Positions 1-7,576 of a stretch of 14,656 bases of DNA are shown here, piece by piece. Under the pieces are notes generated by a model. It made no database searches, was not told where the DNA came from, and saw nothing but the letters and a program-made list of their open reading frames with translations. The stretch covers positions 1 through 14,656 of the forward strand of contig DCDC01000101.1 in the NCBI GenBank assembly GCA_002316225.1. Direction: 5' to 3'. Position 1 is the stretch's first letter. Each line of letters opens with the position of its first letter. Position numbers and translations under genes: made by a program. Source of the DNA: Firmicutes bacterium UBA1065 (GTDB lineage Bacteria; Bacillota; Clostridia; Tissierellales; Sedimentibacteraceae).

Positions 1-425
1 TTGCCTGCATAAAGCATTGTATGTCCATTACCGTTATTGTATACCGAAACCGTTACATCCCCTGCCTGTAGTGTTTCTTTGAATTTTTTCATTACTGATA
101 TTTTTTCATCCTCTGTCTCATTTCCTCTTATTTCATAGTAAAAAACCCTGATATCTGATAAATCTATCATATCATTTGTAACATCGGCTTCAAAAATATA
201 GCCAAATGCCTGATAAAAGGTTGAGAAAACAAATGATGAGCAATCCAAAAATAAGGTATGCTGTTTCGTTGCCTTTTCCGGCGGTGAAAATAACTCACGA
301 CGCGGAGTAATACGACAAATACGATCCATGCTCAATTCATCATATTGTATCCCACTGCCCCTATCATAAAATGCCTTTGCTATGGTCATCAATGCGTCTA
401 TTTTTAAATCATTGGCTTGATCCAT
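1..425 (-). CDS. NlpC/P60-like cysteine hydrolase, C-terminus cut by window edge
   Basis: An open frame of 141 codons runs from an ATG at 425 off the left edge with no stop. A GAGGTG ribosome site lies a few bases upstream of this ATG. Around residue 58 the protein has a DCSSFVFSTFYQAFG stretch, which looks like the nucleophile motif of NlpC/P60 peptidases (Asp-Cys-Ser followed by a helix). Near the cut end it reads GNGHTMLYAG, which resembles the motif that carries the catalytic histidine before a Tyr-x-Gly strand. Enzymes of this family cut peptide stems or related amide bonds in the cell wall. No signal peptide is visible at the N-terminus. The gene lies 40 bp downstream of a second gene with the same type of motifs and is probably cotranscribed with it. 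The family assignment rests on these two motifs only; substrate and C-terminal domains are unknown. Confidence 0.6.
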   Translation of the reverse strand, partial: MDQANDLKIDALMTIAKAFYDRGSGIQYDELSMDRICRITPRRELFSPPEKATKQHTLFLDCSSFVFSTFYQAFGYIFEADVTNDMIDLSDIRVFYYEIRGNETEDEKISVMKKFKETLQAGDVTVSVYNNGNGHTMLYAG

Positions 426-465
426 CAGTTACACCTCTTTTATTCATATCCACCAATACTAAGAA

Positions 466-1002
466 TTAATATTCTATGCCGGGATATTTTAACCATGTTG
501 TCCACTCCACATCTGATAAATCAGACTGTATTATTCCTCCCACCAATTCATGCTTTCCGGTTTTAGGATTACGTATGGTACATTCAATTACCTGGTTGTT
601 GCCAATGTAGACTCCGACATGTCCCTTTTTCCATAAGACTAAACCGGGTATTTCAGGAAGAGTTTTTATATCACCTTTTTCCAAATCCTGCTCTATGAGG
701 GTTCTCGTGCAAAAATCACTTTCAGCCCTATAATAATCGGTATTGAGTTGACTATAGTCATGCCAAACATATGACTTGATTAAACCTATACAGTCCCAGC
801 CCCGAATATGCCTGCCGCAAAGAGACCTTCTTATGGCAATTCTTTCTTCCGTATACCAGTCTTTGTTTTTTTCAATAAGATAATCAAGCACTTCATCTGT
901 TAAATACTGGCCACATGCATCCCATAAATATATATGAGGAGTATGCATGCAAGCTTGTACATATTTGACTAAACCATCGGCTGTAGGTTTATTAATAATC
1001 AT
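466..1002 (-). CDS. NlpC/P60-family hydrolase-like protein
   Basis: A 178-residue protein. I chose the ATG at 1002 because a GAGG site (1009-1012) sits six bases before it; an in-frame TTG at 1029 would add nine residues and has no good ribosome site. Cys71 lies in RGWDCIGLIKSYVW, the usual nucleophile context of NlpC/P60 peptidases. His128 lies in KKGHVGVYIGNNQVIEC, the usual histidine-strand context. Together they give the Cys-His pair of a papain-like cell-wall amidase or endopeptidase. The N-terminal part (TADGLVKYVQACMHTPHIY) resembles small single-domain versions found in clostridial genomes and prophages. There is no signal peptide, so it may be cytosolic, or exported by lysis or another route. 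It probably shares a transcript with the truncated hydrolase gene that follows it. Confidence 0.65.
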   Translation of the reverse strand: MIINKPTADGLVKYVQACMHTPHIYLWDACGQYLTDEVLDYLIEKNKDWYTEERIAIRRSLCGRHIRGWDCIGLIKSYVWHDYSQLNTDYYRAESDFCTRTLIEQDLEKGDIKTLPEIPGLVLWKKGHVGVYIGNNQVIECTIRNPKTGKHELVGGIIQSDLSDVEWTTWLKYPGIEY

Positions 1003-1057
1003 ATTTATCCTCAAAGTATATATTATCAAGAGACTGACACTTCCAGATTACAAGTGT

Positions 1058-1549
1058 TTAGCTTTCCAAGGATACAATCCTGCTGTTTATATTGCCTTCT
1101 TTAATTTCTATTATTCCAAAACTTTCTTTACCGTCCTTCGGGAAGACGGTGCTGCCCGGATTAAAATATAATATATTGTCGATAAATTTGTTTTGAGACT
1201 TGTGAGTATGGCCGTATACTACGACATCAATTTTGTTTTTCCTGGCATAAGCCATAAGCTTGCTCAGGTCTGTTTTTACGAAATACATATGACCGTGGGT
1301 AATGAAGAATTTTTTGCCTTCAATTTCTTCTGTTATACTTAATTTACTTCCCAAAAAATTATAATCAAAGTCACAGTTTCCCGGCACGTTCAATATTTTT
1401 TCTATATTCAATTTTTCGCCAAATTTAGCTGCATCACCATATTTATCGCCACAATGAATCAGAAGGTCAAAGAGTCCTTCTTTTTTAATATCTTCAATTT
1501 GAGAGTCCAGTATTACATTGTGGCTGTCACTTATTACCAGGATTTTCAA
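1058..1549 (-). CDS. YfcE/MJ0936-type metallophosphodiesterase
   Basis: A 163-residue calcineurin-like phosphoesterase. All the metal-binding motifs of the family are present in order: Asp8-Ser-His10, His32-Cys-Gly-Asp35, Gly57-Asn58-Cys-Asp60, His85-Gly-His87 and Gly113-His-Thr-His116, followed by NPGS. Small bacterial members such as E. coli YfcE hydrolyse model phosphodiesters with two metal ions; the physiological substrate is not known. The start is a TTG at 1549, preceded at six bases by GGAGG. It overlaps the end of the upstream rdgB by 23 bases, which suggests translational coupling. The rdgB-yfcE pair is a common Firmicutes arrangement, often with rph in front, but no rph is present here. 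The protein is cytosolic. Confidence 0.88.
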   Translation of the reverse strand: MKILVISDSHNVILDSQIEDIKKEGLFDLLIHCGDKYGDAAKFGEKLNIEKILNVPGNCDFDYNFLGSKLSITEEIEGKKFFITHGHMYFVKTDLSKLMAYARKNKIDVVVYGHTHKSQNKFIDNILYFNPGSTVFPKDGKESFGIIEIKEGNINSRIVSLES

Positions 1550-2144
1550 GGGCTTCCTCCAATTTAATCCTTAAGGATTTTAGTGCATTTGACCGGTGAC
1601 TTATCCGATTTTTTTCTTCTTCGGTCATTTCCGCAAATGTTTTATCCCTTCCCTCGGGTACAAACAAGGGATCATACCCGAAACCCCTGTTCCCTCTTTC
1701 CTGAAATTCTATATGTCCCCTGCAAATGCCTTCCACAGTCATCTTTCTTCCATCTTCTAAAACTATGGCAATAACGGTCTTAAAATAAGCGGTCCTCTTT
1801 TCCATGGGAACATCTTTTAACTTGTTTAAAAGCTTTTTGTTATTATCCGCATAGGTGGCATCTTCTCCGGCATATCTTGCAGAGTATACTCCGGGTTCAC
1901 CGTTTAAAGCATCTACATATAAACCTGTATCATCGGCTATGACTATACCCTTTGTGAGTTTATGAAGCTCCTCTGCTTTTTTAAGAGCATTTTCCCGGAG
2001 GGTGTTTCCGTCTTCCACCACATCAAGGTCTTCATAGCCCAAATCATTTTTGGTTACCACCTGGAATGGCAAGTCCTTTAATATGCTTTTAATTTCTTGT
2101 GCCTTATGGGCATTTCCGCTTGACAGGATTATTCTTCTCTGCAT
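1527..2144 (-). CDS. rdgB: RdgB/HAM1 family XTP/dITP diphosphatase
   Basis: A 205-residue nucleotide house-cleaning enzyme that hydrolyses XTP, ITP and dITP to the monophosphate plus pyrophosphate, keeping deaminated purines out of DNA and RNA. Hallmarks are SSGNAHK (residues 8-14, phosphate binding), IADDTGL with acidic Asp71/Asp72, EPGVYSARYAG (residues 83-93), GFGYDP, the FAEMT loop and SHRSNAL (182-188, base recognition). Length is normal. A GGAG site lies eight bases before the ATG at 2144. Two other ATGs just upstream are out of frame, so this start is secure. Its end overlaps the TTG start of the phosphodiesterase gene. The spacer upstream carries palindromic repeats, so the promoter is not obvious. 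Confidence 0.95.
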   Translation of the reverse strand: MQRRIILSSGNAHKAQEIKSILKDLPFQVVTKNDLGYEDLDVVEDGNTLRENALKKAEELHKLTKGIVIADDTGLYVDALNGEPGVYSARYAGEDATYADNNKKLLNKLKDVPMEKRTAYFKTVIAIVLEDGRKMTVEGICRGHIEFQERGNRGFGYDPLFVPEGRDKTFAEMTEEEKNRISHRSNALKSLRIKLEEALENPGNK

Positions 2145-2167
2145 TCATTCATCTCCGTTTGTTGCAT

Positions 2168-2283
2168 GAGATCCTTCGCATACGCTCAGGATGACACAGT
2201 ATATTCATCTTTAGGGTTTCATTGCTTGTCATTGCTATGAATATCCCATAGTGTCATCCTGAGGCTTTAGCCCGAAAGATCTC
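2168..2283. repeat. MITE-like inverted repeat with GTCATCCTGAG core
   Basis: About 116 bp bounded by GAGATC on the left and GATCTC on the right. The outer arms (2168-2196 and 2252-2283) share the GAGATC, TTCG and CTCAGGATGACA blocks as inverted copies. Inside them ATATTCAT and ATGAATAT form a second, shorter inverted pair. No reading frame is present inside. The overall form is a long imperfect hairpin without coding capacity, as in a MITE or REP-type element. A related hairpin occurs downstream of spoIID (12767-12830). No transposase gene is in the window. I could not make out a clean target duplication. Confidence 0.7.
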
Positions 2284-2284
2284 T

Positions 2285-2331
2285 TGAGATCCTTCGCTTG
2301 CGCTCAGGATGACAAATTCGCTCAGGATGAC
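2285..2331. repeat. Further full and truncated copies of the GTCATCCTGAG repeat arm
   Basis: A complete arm (2285-2314, GAGATCCTTCGCTTGCGCTCAGGATGACA with the leading T) directly follows the MITE-like element. A truncated arm (2317-2331, TTCGCTCAGGATGAC) comes after it. The 2252-2283 arm and the 2285-2314 arm can also pair with each other with only two bases between them, giving an alternative strong hairpin. Because the glucosaminidase gene ends just upstream at 2370 on the minus strand, the hairpin may stop or stabilise that transcript, although no clear T-tract follows. Confidence 0.65.
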
Positions 2332-2369
2332 TCTTATTATTATATCCTAAATAATAATTATATAACTCT

Positions 2370-4466
2370 TTATATCGTTACTTCGTCCAATTCTTTTAGT
2401 CCATATCTTTCAATAAGGTTTATCAGCTTGACTGCATAGAGAGAGTCTGTAGCATACCCGCATCTCTTAAGTTCCCAGGCTCCCTGTGTGCTGTCATACA
2501 TCACTTTCCTGAAGGGCGCGTATCTTTCTCTTAAGAGCAACAAGTCCTTATGGTCCTGCCAGCTTTCCTTCACATTGTTGTAGGCTCTGAATTCCGCATC
2601 TATTCTGAATGCAACCCCGTTGTATTCCTCCCAGGTGTTGGAGGTTACGGACCCGTTGGTACCTTCACCTTTTATTCCAAAAAGATTGTAGGAAAACTTA
2701 CCGTCATACTTGTCCACAGGCACGCTTTGTCCCCAGCCTGTCTCCAAAATGGCTTGAGCAACCTGGAGGGCTGCAGACATACCTGTAGCTTTTCTTGTTT
2801 CAATGGCTAAACCGGAAACCAGGTCCAAGTATTTATCTTTTTCAATGACTGGTTTTGCCGAATAGAGAGGTCCCGTATAAATTGAAAATTTAACCTCTTC
2901 GCTCTTTATTGTCTTGCCTCCGTATATTCCCTCTGCTCTAATGGTCCATTGACCGTCATCACCTTCTTCGGGTATAACAACTGCCGTGCTTTTCTCTGAG
3001 ATTATGAGTTCCCTGCCTGTCCTTACATTTTTAAGGATGTATTTAATCCCGTCCAGTTCTACATTTGTTTTGATATTCAAACTTGTTGTCTCTGTTAAAA
3101 CCTGTCCGGGTCCTATTCCCTGCAAAAGGAGTTTGGGATTGCCGGTTACATTAACGGTAACCCTGTCGCTTACGTGGACATTACCGGCAGTATCCGTTAC
3201 CTTCACATACAGGTCTTTGCTTCCTGCATCTTTAGGTCCCGGGAACCATGTGTATGATCCGTAAGGTGCCTTATGGAGCAGGGTTTCTTTGCCGGTTGCC
3301 CTGTCCACAACATAATATTCCGTATCGGTCACATTAAAATTTCTCTGAGCTAACAAGGTTACACTGCCGTCAACGGTTTGTCCCTGTTTAACTCCCGATA
3401 AATACAAGTACTCGTCCACATTTATTCTAATATTTACATATTGCCCATAGTATGGGTTTCCCTTAATGTCATAGGCAATAACCCTTACAGACATATTGCC
3501 GTTGTCTTCCATTACGGGAATCATGGTGAATGGTTTCACCGGGTCGACTTCGGGAGAAATATAATATGCTCCGTTATCGGGATTTATCATTTCATATTTT
3601 ACATAGGCAGCAGAAAAATTCAGTATAGTGCTCAAAGGTACCGAATTAGCCGTAATCAGTTGACCTTCGGTTATTCCGTTAAGCTTTATCTGAGGTTGAA
3701 TTTTCACCGTAACAGGTATAGAATCTCCTGCCAGGAAATTGCCTTTTGCGTCATAAAAGGCTGCCACAAGGATTTTCTGCCCGTTATCTTCCATGGCGGG
3801 AATCCATTCATGAGCTTGAGCCGGGTCACCTGCTGCTATAACGAATCCTTTTGCCGTATCCTTGTCTAAGAGGAGATATTTAATTTCTTTTGCTCCCTTT
3901 GGAAGGCCATTCGATGTATCAGTTTTAAGCAAGGTTGTTCCTGTAATAGTTTGTCCAGCTTTTACCGATGAAATTTTCACATCAAAAAATTTTGTAAATT
4001 CCGAGCTTTCCGATGAATCTACAAATACGGTTCTTTTATCGTTGTCCCATTCTATCCCTACACCTAAGGCATTGCTTACTAACCGCAGGGGCACAAAGGT
4101 ACGGTCCTCGCTTATCTCCGGAGCTACATCCAAAAGAGCATAAGTTGTTTCATTGTCGTTGGTATACTCAACCAAGTAGCTGTCTATCCTTAAAACTAAA
4201 TGCATATCTTCCTTGTATATGTGAACTTCTCTTTTTTCTCCGTCCCATTCTACCAAGGAATCAAGTTCTTCACTTATTACCCTTATGGGAACCAGGGTTC
4301 TGTCATTCTTTATATATGGATCCACATCGGATTTTATTCTTTTACCGTCAATTACTATCTTGATGGTATCTTCAGCATATGCATCCGGTGTGGAGTATTG
4401 TACCAAGGATATCACCAGCAATAATGAAATAAGGATTGGCCACTTAATAAATTTTGTTCGCATCAT
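2370..4466 (-). CDS. Secreted glucosaminidase with copper-amine-oxidase-type stalk domain and four internal repeats
   Basis: A 698-residue exported wall hydrolase. Residues 1-31 form a signal peptide (Lys-rich start, Leu/Ile/Val core, AYA cleavage site). Residues 36-150 match the copper amine oxidase N-terminal-like stalk domain common in Firmicutes surface proteins, with paired blocks NDRTLVPIRVISEEL and EDRTFVPLRLVSNAL each followed by an EWD strand. Four units of about 92-97 residues start near 167, 264, 357 and 449 with a G-Q-hydrophobic pattern (KAGQTITG, TEGQLITA, KQGQTVDG, GPGQVLTE) and look like beta-sandwich spacers. Residues 545-695 are a glucosaminidase (GH73-type) domain with AILETGWG (Glu575 as probable acid) and NLFGIKG; it should cut the glycan chain at N-acetylglucosamine. 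Two adjacent ATGs (4466, 4463) follow an AGAGGTGG site; the second has better spacing. Confidence 0.88.
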   Translation of the reverse strand: MMRTKFIKWPILISLLLVISLVQYSTPDAYAEDTIKIVIDGKRIKSDVDPYIKNDRTLVPIRVISEELDSLVEWDGEKREVHIYKEDMHLVLRIDSYLVEYTNDNETTYALLDVAPEISEDRTFVPLRLVSNALGVGIEWDNDKRTVFVDSSESSEFTKFFDVKISSVKAGQTITGTTLLKTDTSNGLPKGAKEIKYLLLDKDTAKGFVIAAGDPAQAHEWIPAMEDNGQKILVAAFYDAKGNFLAGDSIPVTVKIQPQIKLNGITEGQLITANSVPLSTILNFSAAYVKYEMINPDNGAYYISPEVDPVKPFTMIPVMEDNGNMSVRVIAYDIKGNPYYGQYVNIRINVDEYLYLSGVKQGQTVDGSVTLLAQRNFNVTDTEYYVVDRATGKETLLHKAPYGSYTWFPGPKDAGSKDLYVKVTDTAGNVHVSDRVTVNVTGNPKLLLQGIGPGQVLTETTSLNIKTNVELDGIKYILKNVRTGRELIISEKSTAVVIPEEGDDGQWTIRAEGIYGGKTIKSEEVKFSIYTGPLYSAKPVIEKDKYLDLVSGLAIETRKATGMSAALQVAQAILETGWGQSVPVDKYDGKFSYNLFGIKGEGTNGSVTSNTWEEYNGVAFRIDAEFRAYNNVKESWQDHKDLLLLRERYAPFRKVMYDSTQGAWELKRCGYATDSLYAVKLINLIERYGLKELDEVTI

Positions 4467-4491
4467 CCACCTCTTTATTTCTTTTTTTTAC

Positions 4492-4521
4492 ATTATACCA
4501 CAAATATTAACATAATGTATA
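4492..4521 (-). promoter_or_regulatory. Candidate sigma-A promoter with extended -10 for the glucosaminidase gene
   Basis: On the minus strand TATAAT (4492-4497) is preceded by TGG, giving an extended -10. TATACA (4516-4521, four of six matches to TTGACA) lies 18 bases further upstream. The leader would be short but includes the AGAGGTGG site. This is a pattern match only. Confidence 0.5.
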
Positions 4522-4557
4522 TTAACAATAGATTACAATTACCATAGTAAATATACC

Positions 4558-5064
4558 CTAAGAAGTCACTTCCAAAACAGAAATACTAACCCACAGCTTT
4601 AAAACATCCGACAGCACAAGTTTATTGACGGTCAATTGATATTCTGCCTCATCAAATCTAAGTATCCTTTTATCTATGACCTGCACCAGTATATCCGGGT
4701 CCAGGCTCTTGATTTCTTTACCTAAGGATGATGCATATTTTTCTTTTATGGCTTTTTCAATTTCAATAGTATCTATCAGGTCTATTTGCTCATTACTTAA
4801 ATCTTTAAATTCCAGTATGACCAAAACATCCTTGAGTACAATGCTTGCATTGTTGATTGATTTTTCCAGCTTGGCTAATTTTTCATCCTTATCCTGGATA
4901 GTATGCTCCAAATATGCTATCTTCTCATAATATCCTTCTATCCTTTGACTGACCAAGATGCTCAAGCCCAAGGCGCCTGCCAGAGCACCCCAAAGCAAGC
5001 CGCTTATGAAGCAGATAAAGAATTTATATCCTTCCGTATGTTTAATATTTTTTCTTTTCATCAT
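4558..5064 (-). CDS. ytrI: YtrI-like sporulation membrane protein
   Basis: About 168 residues. One membrane segment lies at roughly residues 14-37 (FFICFISGLLWGALAGALGL and following). A heptad-like, charge-rich stretch (YYEKIAYLEHTIQDKDEKLAKLEKS) predicts a coiled coil, and a soluble C-terminal domain follows. In B. subtilis YtrI is a small membrane protein made in the mother cell under sigma E from an operon with ytrH and needed for efficient sporulation. The identity here rests on size, topology and position directly after ytrH rather than on a diagnostic motif. I chose the ATG at 5064 because it overlaps the ytrH stop codon as ATGA, the usual sign of translational coupling. An ATG three bases later has a GGGG site at better spacing. 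Upstream in-frame starts (ATG 5073, GTG 5085) lie inside ytrH. Confidence 0.65.
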   Translation of the reverse strand: MMKRKNIKHTEGYKFFICFISGLLWGALAGALGLSILVSQRIEGYYEKIAYLEHTIQDKDEKLAKLEKSINNASIVLKDVLVILEFKDLSNEQIDLIDTIEIEKAIKEKYASSLGKEIKSLDPDILVQVIDKRILRFDEAEYQLTVNKLVLSDVLKLWVSISVLEVTS

Positions 5065-5399
5065 TTGCCCCATATTAGACCACACCTTTGAAGGATTCTG
5101 ATGAATTCGTACCCTGCATTTGCTCCTGTCAATGATACCAAAATAAAAAAGACTTGCCTTATCAGTGTTTTTATCTCACCTTCAAACAATCCTTTTTCAA
5201 TCATGGTAAAGGATGAAAAGGTACCCCCCAGGGAGGCTGCAATAGCCCATATTTTAATTGAGGCCGCCACATCAGTCATGACCTTCAAGGGGGGCTTATT
5301 GATAACTATTGCTCCCAATCCGGAAAACAAGCTGGCTCCCACAACCACCCCAAAGGCTATTAAGAAGTTTTGAATAAAATTGAAATAAAAAGAAGACAT
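5061..5399 (-). CDS. ytrH: YtrH family sporulation protein
   Basis: A 112-residue hydrophobic protein with about three membrane segments (approximately residues 8-33, 47-65 and 80-100) and short polar loops. Length and composition fit the YtrH family, found only in spore formers; in B. subtilis ytrH is transcribed by sigma E in the mother cell, and loss of the ytrHI operon impairs sporulation. Recognisable features are the N-terminal NFLIAFGVVVGASLFSG helix, the VNKPPLKVMTD-like loop (here INKPPLKVMTD) and the SLGGTFSSF turn before the second half. The molecular role is not known. It starts the two-gene operon with the YtrI-like gene, and a candidate sigma-E promoter lies directly upstream. 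A purine-rich GGTGTGGTG site precedes the ATG. Confidence 0.85.
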   Translation of the reverse strand: MSSFYFNFIQNFLIAFGVVVGASLFSGLGAIVINKPPLKVMTDVAASIKIWAIAASLGGTFSSFTMIEKGLFEGEIKTLIRQVFFILVSLTGANAGYEFIRILQRCGLIWGK

Positions 5400-5421
5400 T
5401 TTATCACCACACCTTCATAAT

Positions 5422-5449
5422 AAGGTATGAATGAAAAATGTCTTTATGA
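5422..5449 (-). promoter_or_regulatory. Candidate sigma-E promoter of ytrH-ytrI
   Basis: On the minus strand the -10 element CATACCTT (5422-5429) differs at one defined position from the sigma-E consensus CATACAnT. TCATAAA (5443-5449) fits the -35 consensus KMATATT at five of seven positions. The spacer is 13 bases, one shorter than usual. The predicted start near 5415 leaves a short leader that still contains the ribosome site of ytrH. The known sigma-E control of ytrH in B. subtilis supports the call. Confidence 0.5.
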
Positions 5450-5467
5450 TATTTGTTTAATCTTATC

Positions 5468-7465
5468 CTATTCCTGTTCCTTAATTAAACCTAACCTGTA
5501 TGCATCCAGGAGCATTTCCAAATCTTTAATCTTGGCCTTCATTACTCTTCCTTCATCGGTATCCTTTACTCTTTTTCTTTCCACTTCCTTTTCCAAAACC
5601 ATGGTAGTCGAATGAATATCTTTTTCTTCTTCTATTGCTTTTTGGGTTGACTCAAAGGGGTCATGGGATACCAGAAGGAGGCCGTAGGAATTATATATGA
5701 GAGTGTAGCCTGCAATCCCGGTAGTACTTTGATATGCTCTTGAAAATCCTCCGTCTATAACTATCAATTTCCCGTTTGCCTTTATGGGACTTTCCCCGCT
5801 TTTACTTCTAACCGGCATATGGCCGTTAATGATGTGGGAACATTCCGGATCCAGGCCGAATTCCTCGAAAATCCTCCTGCACATTTCTTCGCTGTCTTCT
5901 AATTTGAAGTAGTGACTCTTGTTTTCCTTGTGTGTTTTCTTATCATCTATGAAATACCTTTCAAAGGTAGTCATCTTATCTTTGCCGAACAAAGGAGAAT
6001 CAGGGCCGGTCCACAGGTACCAGGTAATATCCATGCCGTATTGTTTAGCATCCGGATTAGTTTTATGAAAATATCCTTCCCTGACTAATATTTCAAGCCT
6101 GTCAAAATATTCTTTTCCGCTGTATGCCTTGCCTGTACGGCCAATTTGCACCTTTTTGAAGGTACCGTCTTCATTGACGGGAATACATCCGTGATATAAA
6201 AGGTTGGAATTGCATTTCAGATACATGCTTCCTTTGGTCAGCAAAAACCTGATATGTTTTTGCAGTTTTTCACTGTTTAAGAAAGATGACTTCAGCTTTT
6301 CAACCAATTCTTCCTCTTCCCTGGTAAGGGCATATGGGTTTTTAGGATCTATGGTCGGGAAGTTTGTATCGTTCAAGGGATATGTTTTACCGTATAAATC
6401 AATGGTCCCTTCTTCATAATTTATTTTTTCAAGCAGGAGCCTGTCATCCATCTTGAAATAAGGACGTCTTTTTATTATGTGGCCTTCAAGCTTGAACTGG
6501 ATGATGGCAATCGCTTTGTGCATCTTGGCAATTAGTTTTAAATCCTTGTCTGAATAGGCAATGTCACTTTCCACCTTAGGTTTAAACTGAACACATTCAT
6601 CATCTCCGTAATATTCCAGTGCAAAGGTTGCTAAAGGAAGAATATTTATGCCGTATCCATCTTCTATTATGTCTAAATTTGCATATCTGGCGCATATTCT
6701 CAATACGGTTGCAATGCATGCTTCGCTTCCTGCAGCGGCACCCATCCACAAAACATCGTGGTTGCCCCACTGTATGTCCACAGTGTGATAATTCATTAAA
6801 GTGTCCATTACCTTGTCGGGACCGGGACCCCTGTCAAAAATATCACCAACAATATGAAGTCTGTCTATAACCAGTCTTTGAATAAGCTTTGCCATGGCAA
6901 TGATGAATTCATCCGCCCTGCCTATTCTTATGATGGTGTTTATTATTTCACTGTAATATTCTTCCTTGTCTTCCTCGGGTCCCTTATGCATAAGCTCATC
7001 GATTATGTAGGCAAATTCTTCCGGAAGAGCTTTTCTTACCTTCATGCGGGTATACTTGAAAGCTGCCTTCCTGCATATTACCACTAACCTGTAGATGGTG
7101 ATCCTGTACCAGTCTTCAATGTCTTCTTCCTGCTTACGCATTATTTCAAGCTTTTGTTCAGGGTAATAAATCAAGGTGGCAAGGCTTTTGATCTCCTTTT
7201 CACTCATGATGTCCCCGTAAACTTCGGTGATTTTACGCTTAATATTGCCTGAGCCGTTCCTTAGTACATGGTTGAATGATTCATACTCTCCATGTATATC
7301 CGAAAGAAAGTGTTCCGTCCCTTTCGGGAGGTTTAAAATAGCCTGTAAGTTAATAATTTCTGTACATGCGGAAGCTATAGTCGGGTATTGTTTGGCAAGA
7401 AGCTTTAAATATCTGAGCTCTTCTTCTAACATGCGAATCGCATCACCATTAGATTCAGCCATCAT
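5468..7465 (-). CDS. fbp: Class III fructose-1,6-bisphosphatase
   Basis: A 665-residue enzyme of the Firmicutes-type class III family, which removes the 1-phosphate from fructose 1,6-bisphosphate in gluconeogenesis in the cytosol. It is built on a calcineurin-like metallophosphatase core. Visible metal motifs are FLSDIHGE (Asp56, His58), HIVGDIFDRG (Asp208, Asp211, Arg212), QWGNHD (Asn235-His236-Asp237) and, near the C-terminus, IINGHMPVR and KLIVIDGGFSRAYQ. The length matches the usual 640-670 residues of this class. An AAAGGAG site lies before two adjacent ATGs at 7465 and 7462; the second has the better spacing. It is unlike the FBPase classes of E. coli. No neighbouring gene belongs to gluconeogenesis, so it appears to be a single-gene unit followed by the separately promoted ytrH. 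Confidence 0.95.
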   Translation of the reverse strand: MMAESNGDAIRMLEEELRYLKLLAKQYPTIASACTEIINLQAILNLPKGTEHFLSDIHGEYESFNHVLRNGSGNIKRKITEVYGDIMSEKEIKSLATLIYYPEQKLEIMRKQEEDIEDWYRITIYRLVVICRKAAFKYTRMKVRKALPEEFAYIIDELMHKGPEEDKEEYYSEIINTIIRIGRADEFIIAMAKLIQRLVIDRLHIVGDIFDRGPGPDKVMDTLMNYHTVDIQWGNHDVLWMGAAAGSEACIATVLRICARYANLDIIEDGYGINILPLATFALEYYGDDECVQFKPKVESDIAYSDKDLKLIAKMHKAIAIIQFKLEGHIIKRRPYFKMDDRLLLEKINYEEGTIDLYGKTYPLNDTNFPTIDPKNPYALTREEEELVEKLKSSFLNSEKLQKHIRFLLTKGSMYLKCNSNLLYHGCIPVNEDGTFKKVQIGRTGKAYSGKEYFDRLEILVREGYFHKTNPDAKQYGMDITWYLWTGPDSPLFGKDKMTTFERYFIDDKKTHKENKSHYFKLEDSEEMCRRIFEEFGLDPECSHIINGHMPVRSKSGESPIKANGKLIVIDGGFSRAYQSTTGIAGYTLIYNSYGLLLVSHDPFESTQKAIEEEKDIHSTTMVLEKEVERKRVKDTDEGRVMKAKIKDLEMLLDAYRLGLIKEQE

Positions 7466-7576
7466 ACTTCTCCTTTTTTAATATTTCCACAAGGGATATT
7501 CACCTATAAATAGTTTATAACAAAATGCTAATAAATTCCATATGTATTTGAATTTTTATAAATTATCTGTTCTTGC

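Noticed and set aside
2167..2331. Possible CRISPR array
   Set aside because: The repeats occur in both orientations with irregular spacing and truncated units; there are no regular unique spacers and no cas genes.
3441..3869. Plus-strand open frames of up to 142 codons opposite the glucosaminidase gene
   Set aside because: They lie fully within a well-supported minus-strand gene with clear domains, lack good ribosome sites and resemble no protein; they are antisense shadows. The same holds for other plus-strand frames opposite fbp and rdgB.
5065..5085. GTG start at 5085 for the YtrI-like protein
   Set aside because: No ribosome site is placed for it, and the ATG overlapping the ytrH stop is a more usual coupled start.
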